A DNA stretch of 5,169 nt from Palsa-504 sp050010815 (GTDB taxonomy: Bacteria > Actinomycetota > Actinomycetes > Streptosporangiales > Streptosporangiaceae), in assembly GCA_050010815.1 (NCBI GenBank), contig JBEKKH010000590.1:1-5169 (forward strand). Reading direction: 5' to 3'. Positions 1 through 5,169 of this stretch are shown in pieces. The notes under the pieces are model-generated. The model saw nothing but the letters and a program-made list of their open reading frames with translations, did no database searches and was not told the origin of the DNA. The first letter of the stretch is position 1, and the number at the start of each line of letters is the position of its first letter. A program made the translations under genes and the position numbers.

Positions 1-1
1 G

Positions 2-139
2 CTGATCGCCGTGGCACTGATCGGCGGGTACTTCATCTACAGCGCCTTCGTGGAGGAGCGCAATATGACCAGGCTCTTCCCCAGTGCCTATCCGGAGTAC
101 CAGCAGTCCACGAAAATGCTGACCCCCTTCATCTTCTGA
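2..139 (+). CDS. Isoprenylcysteine carboxyl methyltransferase / phospholipid methyltransferase family protein, C-terminal end (5' partial)
   Basis: Only the last 45 codons and the TGA stop (137-139) are in the window. They encode a hydrophobic stretch (LIAVALIGGYFIYSAF) followed by VEERNM, then LFPSAYPEY, and the end TKMLTPFIF. A membrane helix, then an EER-type acidic/basic motif, then FP..Y..Y and a short hydrophobic tail is the usual C-terminal pattern of ICMT/PEMT-like integral membrane methyltransferases. In that family this end helps form the S-adenosylmethionine site next to the membrane. These enzymes methylate lipid or prenyl-type substrates. The substrate here cannot be told from the tail, and bacterial members are often uncharacterised. 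The gene runs toward the minus-strand permease, so the two are convergent. The family call rests on motif recognition over a short segment. Confidence 0.72.
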   Translation: MIAVALIGGYFIYSAFVEERNMTRLFPSAYPEYQQSTKMLTPFIF

Positions 140-168
140 GGACGCGCGGCGCGTGCTGGCGGGCTGGG

Positions 169-192
169 CCGCGGCCGCGCTGCTGGCCGCGG
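169..192 (+). terminator. Candidate hairpin terminator downstream of the methyltransferase gene
   Basis: CCGCGGCC at 169-176 is perfectly complementary in inverted orientation to GGCCGCGG at 185-192. This gives an 8-bp, all-G/C stem with an 8-nt loop, beginning 29 nt after the stop codon. No T-run follows. Factor-independent terminators without a U-tract are commonly proposed for GC-rich actinomycetes, so the position and stem strength support the call. In such GC-rich DNA a chance palindrome is also possible. Confidence 0.45.
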
Positions 193-240
193 GGCCTGCT
201 CCTGCGCCTGCGCGATGCCTGAACCGGATCCTGCCCGGGG

Positions 241-294
241 TCAGCAGGTGATTATAGGCGTTGATCCGTGTTATCTCCGTAGAGCGCCTGCTGA
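241..294. repeat. Inverted repeat in the convergent intergenic gap
   Basis: TCAGCAGG at 241-248 is matched by its reverse complement CCTGCTGA at 287-294. Allowing one G-U pair, the stem extends inward to 10 bp (241-250 with 285-294). The enclosed segment of about 34 nt is less GC-rich than its surroundings. The right arm ends 9 bp before the stop-codon triplet of the minus-strand permease (303-305), so it could act as that gene's terminator. The long loop makes this uncertain, and it may instead be a relic of inserted DNA. Confidence 0.4.
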
Positions 295-302
295 GCCGGA
301 TT

Positions 303-1333
303 TCATTCGGCCGGGTGCTTGCGGAGCCACCAGACCGAGGCGAGGACGGCAAGGACGGCGACCGCGACCAGGATGCCGTTGCGGGCGAGCGCGAGCCAGA
401 CCAGGTGGCTGTGCGGCAGGTAGGCGATCCATTCGGTGAGATGATGCTGCGTGAGCCAGCGAAACTGCTGCGGCTGCGAGACGTTTGGCAGCTGCGCGTA
501 CACGGTCATCAGGTTCAGCTTGGGGCCGCCCGGACGGGCGAACCACGTCTGCGCGACGTAGCTGCCGCTGGGGTACGCGGGGTTGGCGTAGCCGACCCGC
601 AACGGGATATCGCCGACGCTGAACAGGAACGTGGACAGCCAGGCCCGGGCGAGCACCAGGCACCCGCCGAAGATCACGGCGAAGGTGATCATGGCGGGCA
701 GCACACGGCGGATCGTCACGCCGAGCAGCAGGGCGAGCGCCATCGCCAGCAGTGTCCAGCTCACCATGGACAGCGGTGTCATCTCGAATGATTCCCACCC
801 CCACGGGGTGGTTCCGCCGTCAAGCCGGAACTGCGCCACCTGAAACCACCAGTGCGCGGCGACACCGCAGATCGCGGCGGCGGGCCCGGCGAGCACGGTG
901 AGCGGTCCGAACGTGCCGAGCAGCCAGCGACGCGGGCTGACGCTCTGGGTCCAGGTGAACCGGAAGCCGCCACCCTCGAACTCGCGGGCCACCCACGGCA
1001 CACCTGCGAACAAGCCGGTCACCGCGGCCAGCAGGAATACCGCCAGCACGGTGCCTTCCGTCCGCCAGTAGTCGACGAACCCCGCGAAGACCCCCAGGGT
1101 GTACGGCGAGTTTTGGGTCAGGCACCGGCTCGAGGTGGCATTGTCCGCATAGGCCAGGCAGTAGGTGAGGTGGTGCGAGCTGACCCAGTGGCGCTGCAGC
1201 ACACTGTCGATCACCAGCAGCGCGGCGGCCAGCAGGAACAGTCCGGGGTTCCGAGCACCAAGGCGCGGTGCCGGCACCAGGTGACCCGCGTCATCCGCGG
1301 CGCCTTGACCGCCTTGATGATTACCGCGGTCAT
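303..1333 (-). pseudogene. ABC transporter permease, frameshifted near its 5' end
   Basis: This is a multi-spanning permease of the actinobacterial ABC exporter family that pairs with the ATPase type found just upstream. The start is the ATG at 1333-1331. It overlaps the ATPase stop in an ATGA and sits 7 nt after a GGAGG. That frame reads MTAVIIKAVKAPRM then TRVTWCRHRALVLGT, where the TW.rHR segment is typical of the family N-terminus. It then runs into a TGA at 1213-1211. The hydrophobic continuation (PGLFLLAAALLVIDSVLQRH) is in another frame. One extra C in the CCCC run (GGGG on the plus strand, 1245-1248) would join the two into a 343-residue protein.

In restored numbering there are about six membrane segments: roughly 30-46, 96-116, 137-164, 190-210, 211-233 and 312-339. 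The family signature AREFEGGGFRFTWTQSVSPRRW lies after the second segment, at about 117-138. The rest of the gene is open to the stop at 303-305. Either this is a real pseudogene or there is a one-base sequencing error. Substrate unknown. Confidence 0.72.
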
Positions 1334-1632
1334 CGCGCCACCTCCAGGCGGGGCAGCACGCGGGCGGACGGCTCGCGCAGGTAACCGAGCACGAGTTCCT
1401 CCATCGTGACCGAACGGGCCACCCAGCCGGGCGGCGCCGCGTCGGTCCTGGCCAGCACCTGGGCCTGCCGCCCGGCCCGTTGTGCGGTAATGACGGGCAC
1501 TTGGCCAGCCAGGTAGTCGGCGTCGGCGGCCGGGCCGGTCAGTGCCAGATGCGAGTCGAGCAGGCTGTCGACCGTCGCGGCGACCCGCACCCGTCCCTGG
1601 GACAACACGACCAGGTGCGCACCAACGGCCAC
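1330..1632 (-). pseudogene. ABC transporter ATP-binding protein, C-terminal remnant (5' truncated)
   Basis: This frame encodes about 100 residues matching the end of the ATPases that accompany this permease family. It begins AHLVVLSQGRVRVAATVDSL, continues with HLALTGPAADADYLAG and then RAGRQAQVLARTDAAPPGW, and finishes with VTMEELVLGYLREPSA. The LVVLS.GRV strand and the LTGP segment normally follow the switch-histidine region in full-length proteins of about 300 residues. The Walker A, Q-loop, LSGGQ signature, Walker B and switch histidine are all absent here. The same frame upstream of 1632 meets a TAA (complement of 1690-1692) before any ABC motif.

The GTG at 1632 merely opens the frame and is not a credible gene start. 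The stop overlaps the permease ATG by 4 bp, the expected arrangement for a translationally coupled ATPase-permease operon. What remains cannot bind or hydrolyse ATP. The upstream breakpoint is unclear. Confidence 0.75.
1341..1345 (-). promoter_or_regulatory. Ribosome binding site fixing the permease start
   Basis: The minus strand reads GGAGG here, 7 nt before the ATG at 1333-1331, inside the end of the ATPase remnant. This strong Shine-Dalgarno match, together with the ATGA overlap, identifies the ancestral permease start. It makes the apparent start at 1277, in the downstream frame, unlikely. A second in-frame ATG (1294-1292, beginning MTRVTW) matches where the conserved family sequence starts but lacks such a site. 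Confidence 0.65.
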
Positions 1633-1795
1633 GCCACCCCGTGCTCGTGGCCGCCCGACGAGACTACGAGCCCTCGTTGGTGCGCAAATTTACCGGCCCC
1701 TGCCCGCAAAGTCGCAGGCCACAGCTCTGCATCCGAACGAATCAACACTCGGTGATAAAAGTCAGGTTCGATGGCGTAAAAGCAATTATTACGAC

Positions 1796-1817
1796 CAACC
1801 GCACAGGGCGGCGGTTG
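1796..1817. repeat. Perfect 7-bp inverted repeat, possible operator
   Basis: CAACCGC at 1796-1802 and GCGGTTG at 1811-1817 are exact inverted copies separated by 8 bp. The centre-to-centre distance is 15 bp, compatible with a dimeric regulator binding one face of DNA, although such a site is not proven. The right arm overlaps the proposed -35 element of the downstream permease, where a bound repressor would block transcription. It could also simply form a leaderless hairpin. Confidence 0.35.
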
Positions 1818-1845
1818 ATTTGCGGGACGGCGGGGCCGTACAACT
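1815..1845 (+). promoter_or_regulatory. Candidate promoter for the duplicated permease
   Basis: TTGATT (1815-1820) resembles a -35 hexamer. It is followed after 18 bp by TACAAC (1839-1844), which resembles a -10 hexamer. Transcription would begin near 1851, about 40 nt before the GTG start. The -35 matches TTGACA at four of six positions and the -10 matches TATAAT at four of six. This is the best primary-sigma-type candidate I can see upstream of the gene, and it is weak evidence by itself. Confidence 0.3.
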
Positions 1846-1881
1846 AGGGCAGACGGTGAGCGGCCCTTGGGGCGGAAAGGC

Positions 1882-1887
1882 AGGTGA
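1882..1887 (+). promoter_or_regulatory. Ribosome binding site of the duplicated permease
   Basis: AGGTGA at 1882-1887 matches the 3' half of the AGGAGGTGA consensus and lies 6 nt before the GTG at 1894. It supports that GTG over the in-frame ATG at 1906, which would be 18 nt away. An in-frame TGA at 1885-1887 rules out any start further upstream. Confidence 0.55.
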
Positions 1888-1893
1888 ACCCGG

Positions 1894-3744
1894 GTGCTGG
1901 CGTCGATGCGGGCTGAGCTGCTTGTGCTGCGCAAATGGCCGGCGGCCTGGGGCCTGCTGCTCCTGACGCCGGTGCTGGTGCTGCTATCCGACTACGTGGC
2001 CCAGTTCATCTTTTACCTGAGCCTGACACCAGCCGACTATGCCACCGACGGCACCCCGGCGCAGACACTTCCGGCGCTGCTGTTGGGTCAGTTCAATATC
2101 GTCGCGGTCATGCAGTTCGCCTTCACCGGCACAGCTCCGTTCATCGTCCTGGGGGCTGCCATGGCGGGAGGCGACTGGAGCCGGGGCACGATCACCACGG
2201 CACTGCTGCAAAGACCGGGTCGGGCCAAGACCTTCGCCGGGCAGGCCCTCGCCCTGGCGATAGCGGTCACGGCGAGCGTGCTGGCGACGTTCGCTGTGGC
2301 CGCCGTGGCCAGCATGGTGATCGGGGCCGCGGAATCGAGCTCGGCGAACCCGCTTTTCGCAGCCATGCCGCCCACCATGGTCATCGCCCAGTCCGTGGGC
2401 GCGGCCCTGTTCGTCGCGCTGACCTACGCGATGCTCGGCCTGTTCCTGGGCACGGTGTGCCGCAGCGGGGTGGGCGCGATCGCGATTGGCCTGCTCTGGA
2501 CGCTGATCATTGACGGCAACTTGTATGGCCTGGGCGTGCAGTTTCCGCATAGTACCCTGCGGACGATCACCGACCTGTCGCCCGGCGCCGCGGCCAGCGT
2601 CGTGACGGGGCTGTTCGGCGACCCGGGACCTGGTGGGGCGGCCTCGCAGAACTACCCGACGGTCAGCCTCACCCAAGCCGTCGTGACCCTGGCCGTCTAC
2701 CTGACGGCGGCCTTGGCCCTGACCATCTTCGTGCTGTGGCGCCGCGATGCCGTCACCGAGCCGGGCCGCCGCTTGCGCCTGCGCGGCAGGACGGCCGTAC
2801 GGTCGCCCGGCACGGGCCGGGTGACCGTACGCCAGCGGTCACGGACGGCTGGCAGCGGGGTCGTTGCCTCGCTGCGTGCCGAGCTGCTGGTCATGTCCAA
2901 GCGCCCGTCCGTGTGGGCACTTGCCCTGGTGCTGCCCGGCGACGTGCTGCTCAACGGTTACTTCAGCTCCTACATCCTGTACACGACGGCGAATACCGGC
3001 GATTCCCTGGGCGTCAGCTCCCCTCTGGTGCTGTCAACCATGCTGCCCAGCCAGTACCTGACCGCGGCACTTGACGACGGTTTCGGCCAGCAGATCCAGG
3101 TCGGCTACGTCTACGGCGCGGTCGTCCTTATGCTGCTGGGCGCGCTGGTCGGCGGTAGCGACTGGGACCGGAACACGATCAAGACCACGCTGCTGCAAGG
3201 TCCCAGCAGGCTGCGTGCCTTCACCGGCCAGGCCCTGGCCGTCGGCATCGTGGTGGCAGCCAGCGTCGCGCTCACGTTTGCCCTGGCCGCCGTAGCCAGC
3301 GCGCTCGTCGCGCTGCAGCAGTCCGGATCCCTGGACCCAGCGAACAGCCAGTTCCCGTCCTTCGGCCACCTCGCCGCCGCGTTGGCCGCCGCCCTGGCGA
3401 TGGGCATGGCCTCCGCTGCCGGCGGCCTGGCCCTCGGGGTCTGGCTGCGCAGCGCCGCCGCGGGCATTGGCGCGGTGCTGCTGCTGGCCGTCGTGGTCCA
3501 GCCGTCGATCGAGTATTTCTCGACTCAACTGCACGGCGTCGTCCAGCACCTCTACGACGTCCTCCCCGATGCCGCCATCAATACGCTGGCCAACCTGGAG
3601 GGCAATCCCACGGCCGCGATCTACGGCTCTGCTGTTCCCTACTCGCAGATCACTCCCGGGCTCGCGTTCCTCACCCTCGGCCTGTACGCCGCCGTCTTCC
3701 TGGCCATCCCCGCCCTGATTACCAGGCGGCGCGACATCGCCTGA
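1894..3744 (+). CDS. Internally duplicated (fused) ABC-2-type transporter permease, 616 aa
   Basis: This integral membrane protein consists of two homologous permease halves. Half 1 (residues 1-282) starts MLASMRAELLVLRKWP. Half 2 (323-616) starts VVASLRAELLVMSKRP. Each half has about six membrane segments: roughly 19-42, 72-91, 115-143, 163-189, 191-207 and 258-282, then 340-363, 405-421, 443-473, 491-518, 520-537 and 587-609. Each also carries a GG.DW.R.TI.T.LLQ.P.R motif followed by F.GQALA, at 92-120 and 420-449. The joining linker (283-322) is rich in arginine and poor in hydrophobic residues, as expected for a cytoplasmic loop. Both halves end in a basic WRRDA or TRRRDIA tail.

Single-half ABC-2 permeases of about 260-300 residues normally dimerise. 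Here the pair is covalently joined, so one chain could supply the whole membrane pore. No ATPase is encoded beside it in intact form, and the substrate is unknown. The start is GTG at 1894, supported by the ribosome binding site and an upstream in-frame stop. The halves have clearly diverged, which argues against a recent duplication or assembly artefact. Confidence 0.82.
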   Translation: MLASMRAELLVLRKWPAAWGLLLLTPVLVLLSDYVAQFIFYLSLTPADYATDGTPAQTLPALLLGQFNIVAVMQFAFTGTAPFIVLGAAMAGGDWSRGTITTALLQRPGRAKTFAGQALALAIAVTASVLATFAVAAVASMVIGAAESSSANPLFAAMPPTMVIAQSVGAALFVALTYAMLGLFLGTVCRSGVGAIAIGLLWTLIIDGNLYGLGVQFPHSTLRTITDLSPGAAASVVTGLFGDPGPGGAASQNYPTVSLTQAVVTLAVYLTAALALTIFVLWRRDAVTEPGRRLRLRGRTAVRSPGTGRVTVRQRSRTAGSGVVASLRAELLVMSKRPSVWALALVLPGDVLLNGYFSSYILYTTANTGDSLGVSSPLVLSTMLPSQYLTAALDDGFGQQIQVGYVYGAVVLMLLGALVGGSDWDRNTIKTTLLQGPSRLRAFTGQALAVGIVVAASVALTFALAAVASALVALQQSGSLDPANSQFPSFGHLAAALAAALAMGMASAAGGLALGVWLRSAAAGIGAVLLLAVVVQPSIEYFSTQLHGVVQHLYDVLPDAAINTLANLEGNPTAAIYGSAVPYSQITPGLAFLTLGLYAAVFLAIPALITRRRDIA

Positions 3745-4114
3745 TTGTGGCGCTCAGGTCCTGAGGTGGCAGACGACGTGGCCTGCGCCGGGCGCCGCTT
3801 CGGCGCGTTGGGCCCACGAGGGCGGGCCGAGCGTGTGGAACAGGTCAGCAGCCACTCGATCTGCACGGGCGCTTTTGTACTTGCCGAGGGCTGCGGATGT
3901 GGCACGGTGGACCGTGGTCGCCCCGCATCGCGAAGGTGGGCAAGCCCAGTTCATACCGCTGCCCTCGCAGACCGCCGGCAGCTCCTCGTCGGACGGGACC
4001 CCAGTCACTGCTGGAAACCACTGATCACAGCGCTATTCGCGGATTCGGGTCAGAGCACGATCGACCACCTTTTCCTCGGGAGGGTTACGGGGAGCGCGAG
4101 CACCTCGTCGCCGT
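3745..4114. other. Convergent intergenic region of about 370 bp, no supported gene
   Basis: This separates the ends of the duplicated permease and the CU044_5270-like gene. A plus-strand frame (3745-4227) and a minus-strand frame (3754-4008) stay open. Their translations are low in hydrophobic or family-like patterns, rich in Arg, Ser, Pro and Cys, lack clear ribosome binding sites, and in the first case run into the neighbouring gene's 3' end. Hairpins lie at its left side. I see no transposase motif, target-site duplication or RNA gene. It could be eroded former coding DNA, but I cannot identify a source. Confidence 0.55.
3792..3828 (+). terminator. Candidate double-hairpin terminator after the duplicated permease
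   Basis: GCGCCG (3792-3797) and CGGCGC (3801-3806) form a 6-bp all-GC stem with a 3-nt loop. A second small stem follows: GGCCC at 3811-3815 with GGGCC at 3824-3828. They begin about 48 nt past the permease stop. There is no T-run, so this would be the U-less type proposed for actinomycetes. A shorter palindrome (CTCAGG/CCTGAG around 3753-3765) lies closer to the stop. Chance palindromes are frequent at this GC content. Confidence 0.35.
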
Positions 4115-5169
4115 TCAGCGATCGCCGGGGGCGCTCACCTCGGCGACCTTGGCGTAGGCGAGCGATTCCAGGACAGCGCCTTTCGCCGGCCAGGTCTTCG
4201 CGAGCTTCTGCTGTGCCTGCGCGATGAGCTTGGCCTTCTCCGCCTTGGTGAGCGCGGTCCAGGCCGCGGCACTCCGGTATTTAGCGGGAAGGTCCTGTCC
4301 CGTGACGGGGATGTCCGTTGTTCCTCGGTTGAGTTGGCGCAGGCCGAGCACCTGGTAGGTCTTCGGGTCGAGCAGGAGCTGGTCATAGCCGTCATCGGAG
4401 ACGCTGATCGCCTGTGCGCCGGCCTCGTCGGTGACCCCCTGCTGGACGGAGATGCCGGGGAGTGCGGCCATGGCCTGAAAGACGGCGGCCTCGGCGGCCG
4501 GGGGACCGCCCACGCCGCCAGCCGCGTTCCACAGGACCAAGGTGAGGAAATCGAATTCGGCCTGCGGCTGGGTGGCCGGCGTCGCGGGAGCGAGGGGATC
4601 GCCCGCGGCTAGGTTCGCCAGGCCCTCTTCGTGAACGTATTTGCCGACGACCGAGAGCAGTGCCTGCGGGTTGGCGGGCAGGGACTTCAGCAGGTCGTAG
4701 GCAGTCTCCGGCGTGATTGTTTCGTTCCACGCGGTCCACGCGGAGACGCCGGGCCCCGGTACCGGCGCCGACGAGGTGTGCGTGATGAGCTGCCCGGTTG
4801 CGTAGTAGGCGGTCTGGCTGCCGTCGAAGGTCTCCCAGTTCTCGACCGCGGGCTGGACTCCGCCCGGGGCCTCGTACGACACGGTCTTCGTGTAGATCCA
4901 CTGGCCAGGACCGGGCTCCGCCGTGACGTCGGCCCGGGCCACCTGGGTCGCGGCGTCGCGCAGGATGCGGCCGGCGAGCGCCGCCTGCTGGACGGCGGCC
5001 GGCGGGGGCGAGGCCTTTGGCGCGGTCTTCAGCGAGGGAGCGGTCTTGGCCGTTGAGCTGCCTGCGGCTACGGGGCGGGTCGCCGGGCCCGGGCCTCGGG
5101 TAAGCGCGTAGCTAGTGAGACCGGCGGCGCATGCCGCGAGCACGGCTCCGCCCGCGGCGGCCGCCAGCA
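4115..5169 (-). CDS. CU044_5270-like membrane-anchored extracytoplasmic protein (N-terminus beyond window)
   Basis: The frame is open from the right window edge to a TGA at 4117-4115, giving 350 complete codons. The first visible residues, LAAAAGGAVLAACAAGL, form a membrane segment. It is followed by a Pro/Ala/Lys/Thr-rich spacer (about 25-58) and then a globular part. Recognisable pieces are GQWIYTKTVSYEAPG (about 88-102), ENWETFDGSQTAYY, the segment AAVFQAMAALPGISVQQGVTD (about 227-247), DQLLLDPKTYQVLG, and AVLESLAYAKVAEV near the C-terminus. This order (QW.Y, then a 'lf.alA.lPGv.v..gvtD' helix-strand, then 'd..tY.vLG', then a final 'vl.s.ay....v' strand) resembles the actinobacterial CU044_5270 family.

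Members usually have a short cytoplasmic N-terminus, one membrane helix and an exported domain, and are often next to an ECF sigma factor gene. Their biochemical role is not established. The GTG at 5143 falls inside the membrane segment and is not the likely start. An Ala/Lys-rich helical stretch (about 300-326) before the last strand looks like an insertion. Confidence 0.72.
   Translation of the reverse strand, partial: LAAAAGGAVLAACAAGLTSYALTRGPGPATRPVAAGSSTAKTAPSLKTAPKASPPPAAVQQAALAGRILRDAATQVARADVTAEPGPGQWIYTKTVSYEAPGGVQPAVENWETFDGSQTAYYATGQLITHTSSAPVPGPGVSAWTAWNETITPETAYDLLKSLPANPQALLSVVGKYVHEEGLANLAAGDPLAPATPATQPQAEFDFLTLVLWNAAGGVGGPPAAEAAVFQAMAALPGISVQQGVTDEAGAQAISVSDDGYDQLLLDPKTYQVLGLRQLNRGTTDIPVTGQDLPAKYRSAAAWTALTKAEKAKLIAQAQQKLAKTWPAKGAVLESLAYAKVAEVSAPGDR

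Larger units (their letters stand above)
140..302. other. Convergent intergenic region, no supported gene
   Basis: This stretch separates the stop of the methyltransferase from the stop of the minus-strand permease. It holds an all-GC hairpin (169-192) and a longer inverted repeat (241-294). A GTG-started frame at 153-251 would encode 32 alanine/proline-rich residues, but it has no good ribosome binding site and overlaps the hairpin, so I do not call it a gene. The spacing and hairpins fit a transcription-termination zone between converging genes. Confidence 0.6.
1633..1893. other. Divergent intergenic region with an AT-rich island
   Basis: This lies between the broken ATPase (minus) and the duplicated permease (plus). 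No credible gene is visible. A minus-strand frame across it (to 1934) has no ABC motifs and overlaps the permease start. Positions of about 1735-1795 are markedly richer in A/T than the rest of the window, which may mark a promoter region or inserted sequence. Further right are a perfect inverted repeat (1796-1817), a promoter-like element (1815-1845) and the permease ribosome binding site. The missing part of the ATPase gene should have occupied the left side, so part of the region may be a deletion junction. Confidence 0.6.

Noticed and set aside
153..251. GTG-started frame of 32 residues after the methyltransferase
   Set aside because: Low-complexity Ala/Pro translation, no good ribosome binding site, and overlaps a strong hairpin.
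251..256. Exact TATAAT on the minus strand, resembling a -10 box
   Set aside because: No suitable -35 hexamer at the right distance, and it would only drive transcription antisense to the methyltransferase gene.
261..791. Long plus-strand open frame opposite the permease
   Set aside because: The antisense frame has clear membrane segments and the family signature. This one is a GC-bias shadow rich in Arg, Gly, His and Gln.
852..1409. Second long plus-strand open frame opposite the permease and ATPase remnant
   Set aside because: It crosses two recognisable minus-strand coding regions and its translation shows no domain.
1760..1775. GGTTCGAT resembling a tRNA T-loop
   Set aside because: No matching acceptor, D-arm or anticodon stem could be built around it.
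1539..1934. Minus-strand open frame across the divergent intergenic region
   Set aside because: Contains no Walker A, signature or Walker B motif, overlaps the start of the fused permease, and shares DNA with the ATPase remnant in a different frame.
1984..2676. Long minus-strand open frame inside the fused permease
   Set aside because: Antisense shadow: Arg/Gly/His-rich, no membrane segments, while the plus frame clearly encodes a permease.
3754..4008. Minus-strand 84-residue open frame in the gap after the permease
   Set aside because: No recognisable motif, no convincing start signal, and competing open frames cover the same DNA.

Overview
The window is GC-rich throughout and its coding frames show strong G/C bias at third positions. 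This base composition, together with the gene families present, points to an actinomycete (Actinomycetota). The genus cannot be resolved from the sequence. Nothing seen is typical of a phage, plasmid, CRISPR locus or intact insertion sequence.

Layout, left to right. (1) Positions 2-139, plus strand: the last 45 codons of a membrane methyltransferase of the isoprenylcysteine carboxyl methyltransferase / phospholipid methyltransferase type. (2) Positions 140-302: a convergent intergenic gap with a strong all-GC hairpin and a longer inverted repeat. (3) Positions 303-1632, minus strand: an ABC exporter cassette that appears to be decaying. Only about the last 100 residues of the ATPase remain. 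They overlap by 4 bp (ATGA) with a permease gene that has a one-base frameshift near its 5' end. (4) Positions 1633-1893: a divergent intergenic region with an AT-rich island, a perfect 7-bp inverted repeat, a candidate promoter and a ribosome binding site. (5) Positions 1894-3744, plus strand: a 616-residue ABC-2-type permease made of two homologous six-helix halves joined by a basic linker. (6) Positions 3745-4114: a gap with hairpins and no supportable gene. (7) Positions 4115-5169, minus strand: most of a membrane-anchored extracytoplasmic protein resembling the actinobacterial CU044_5270 family, whose N-terminus lies beyond the window.

How the genes relate. The centre is an ABC-exporter neighbourhood in which two permease genes diverge from a collapsed ATPase gene. 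No intact nucleotide-binding domain is visible. The fused permease must therefore use an ATPase encoded elsewhere or have lost its partner, and the minus-strand cassette is probably non-functional unless the frameshift is a sequencing error. The methyltransferase and the CU044_5270-like gene appear to be unrelated neighbours. The most notable observations are the internally duplicated permease and the paired lesions (truncation plus frameshift) in the adjacent cassette. I did not find a convincing new system.
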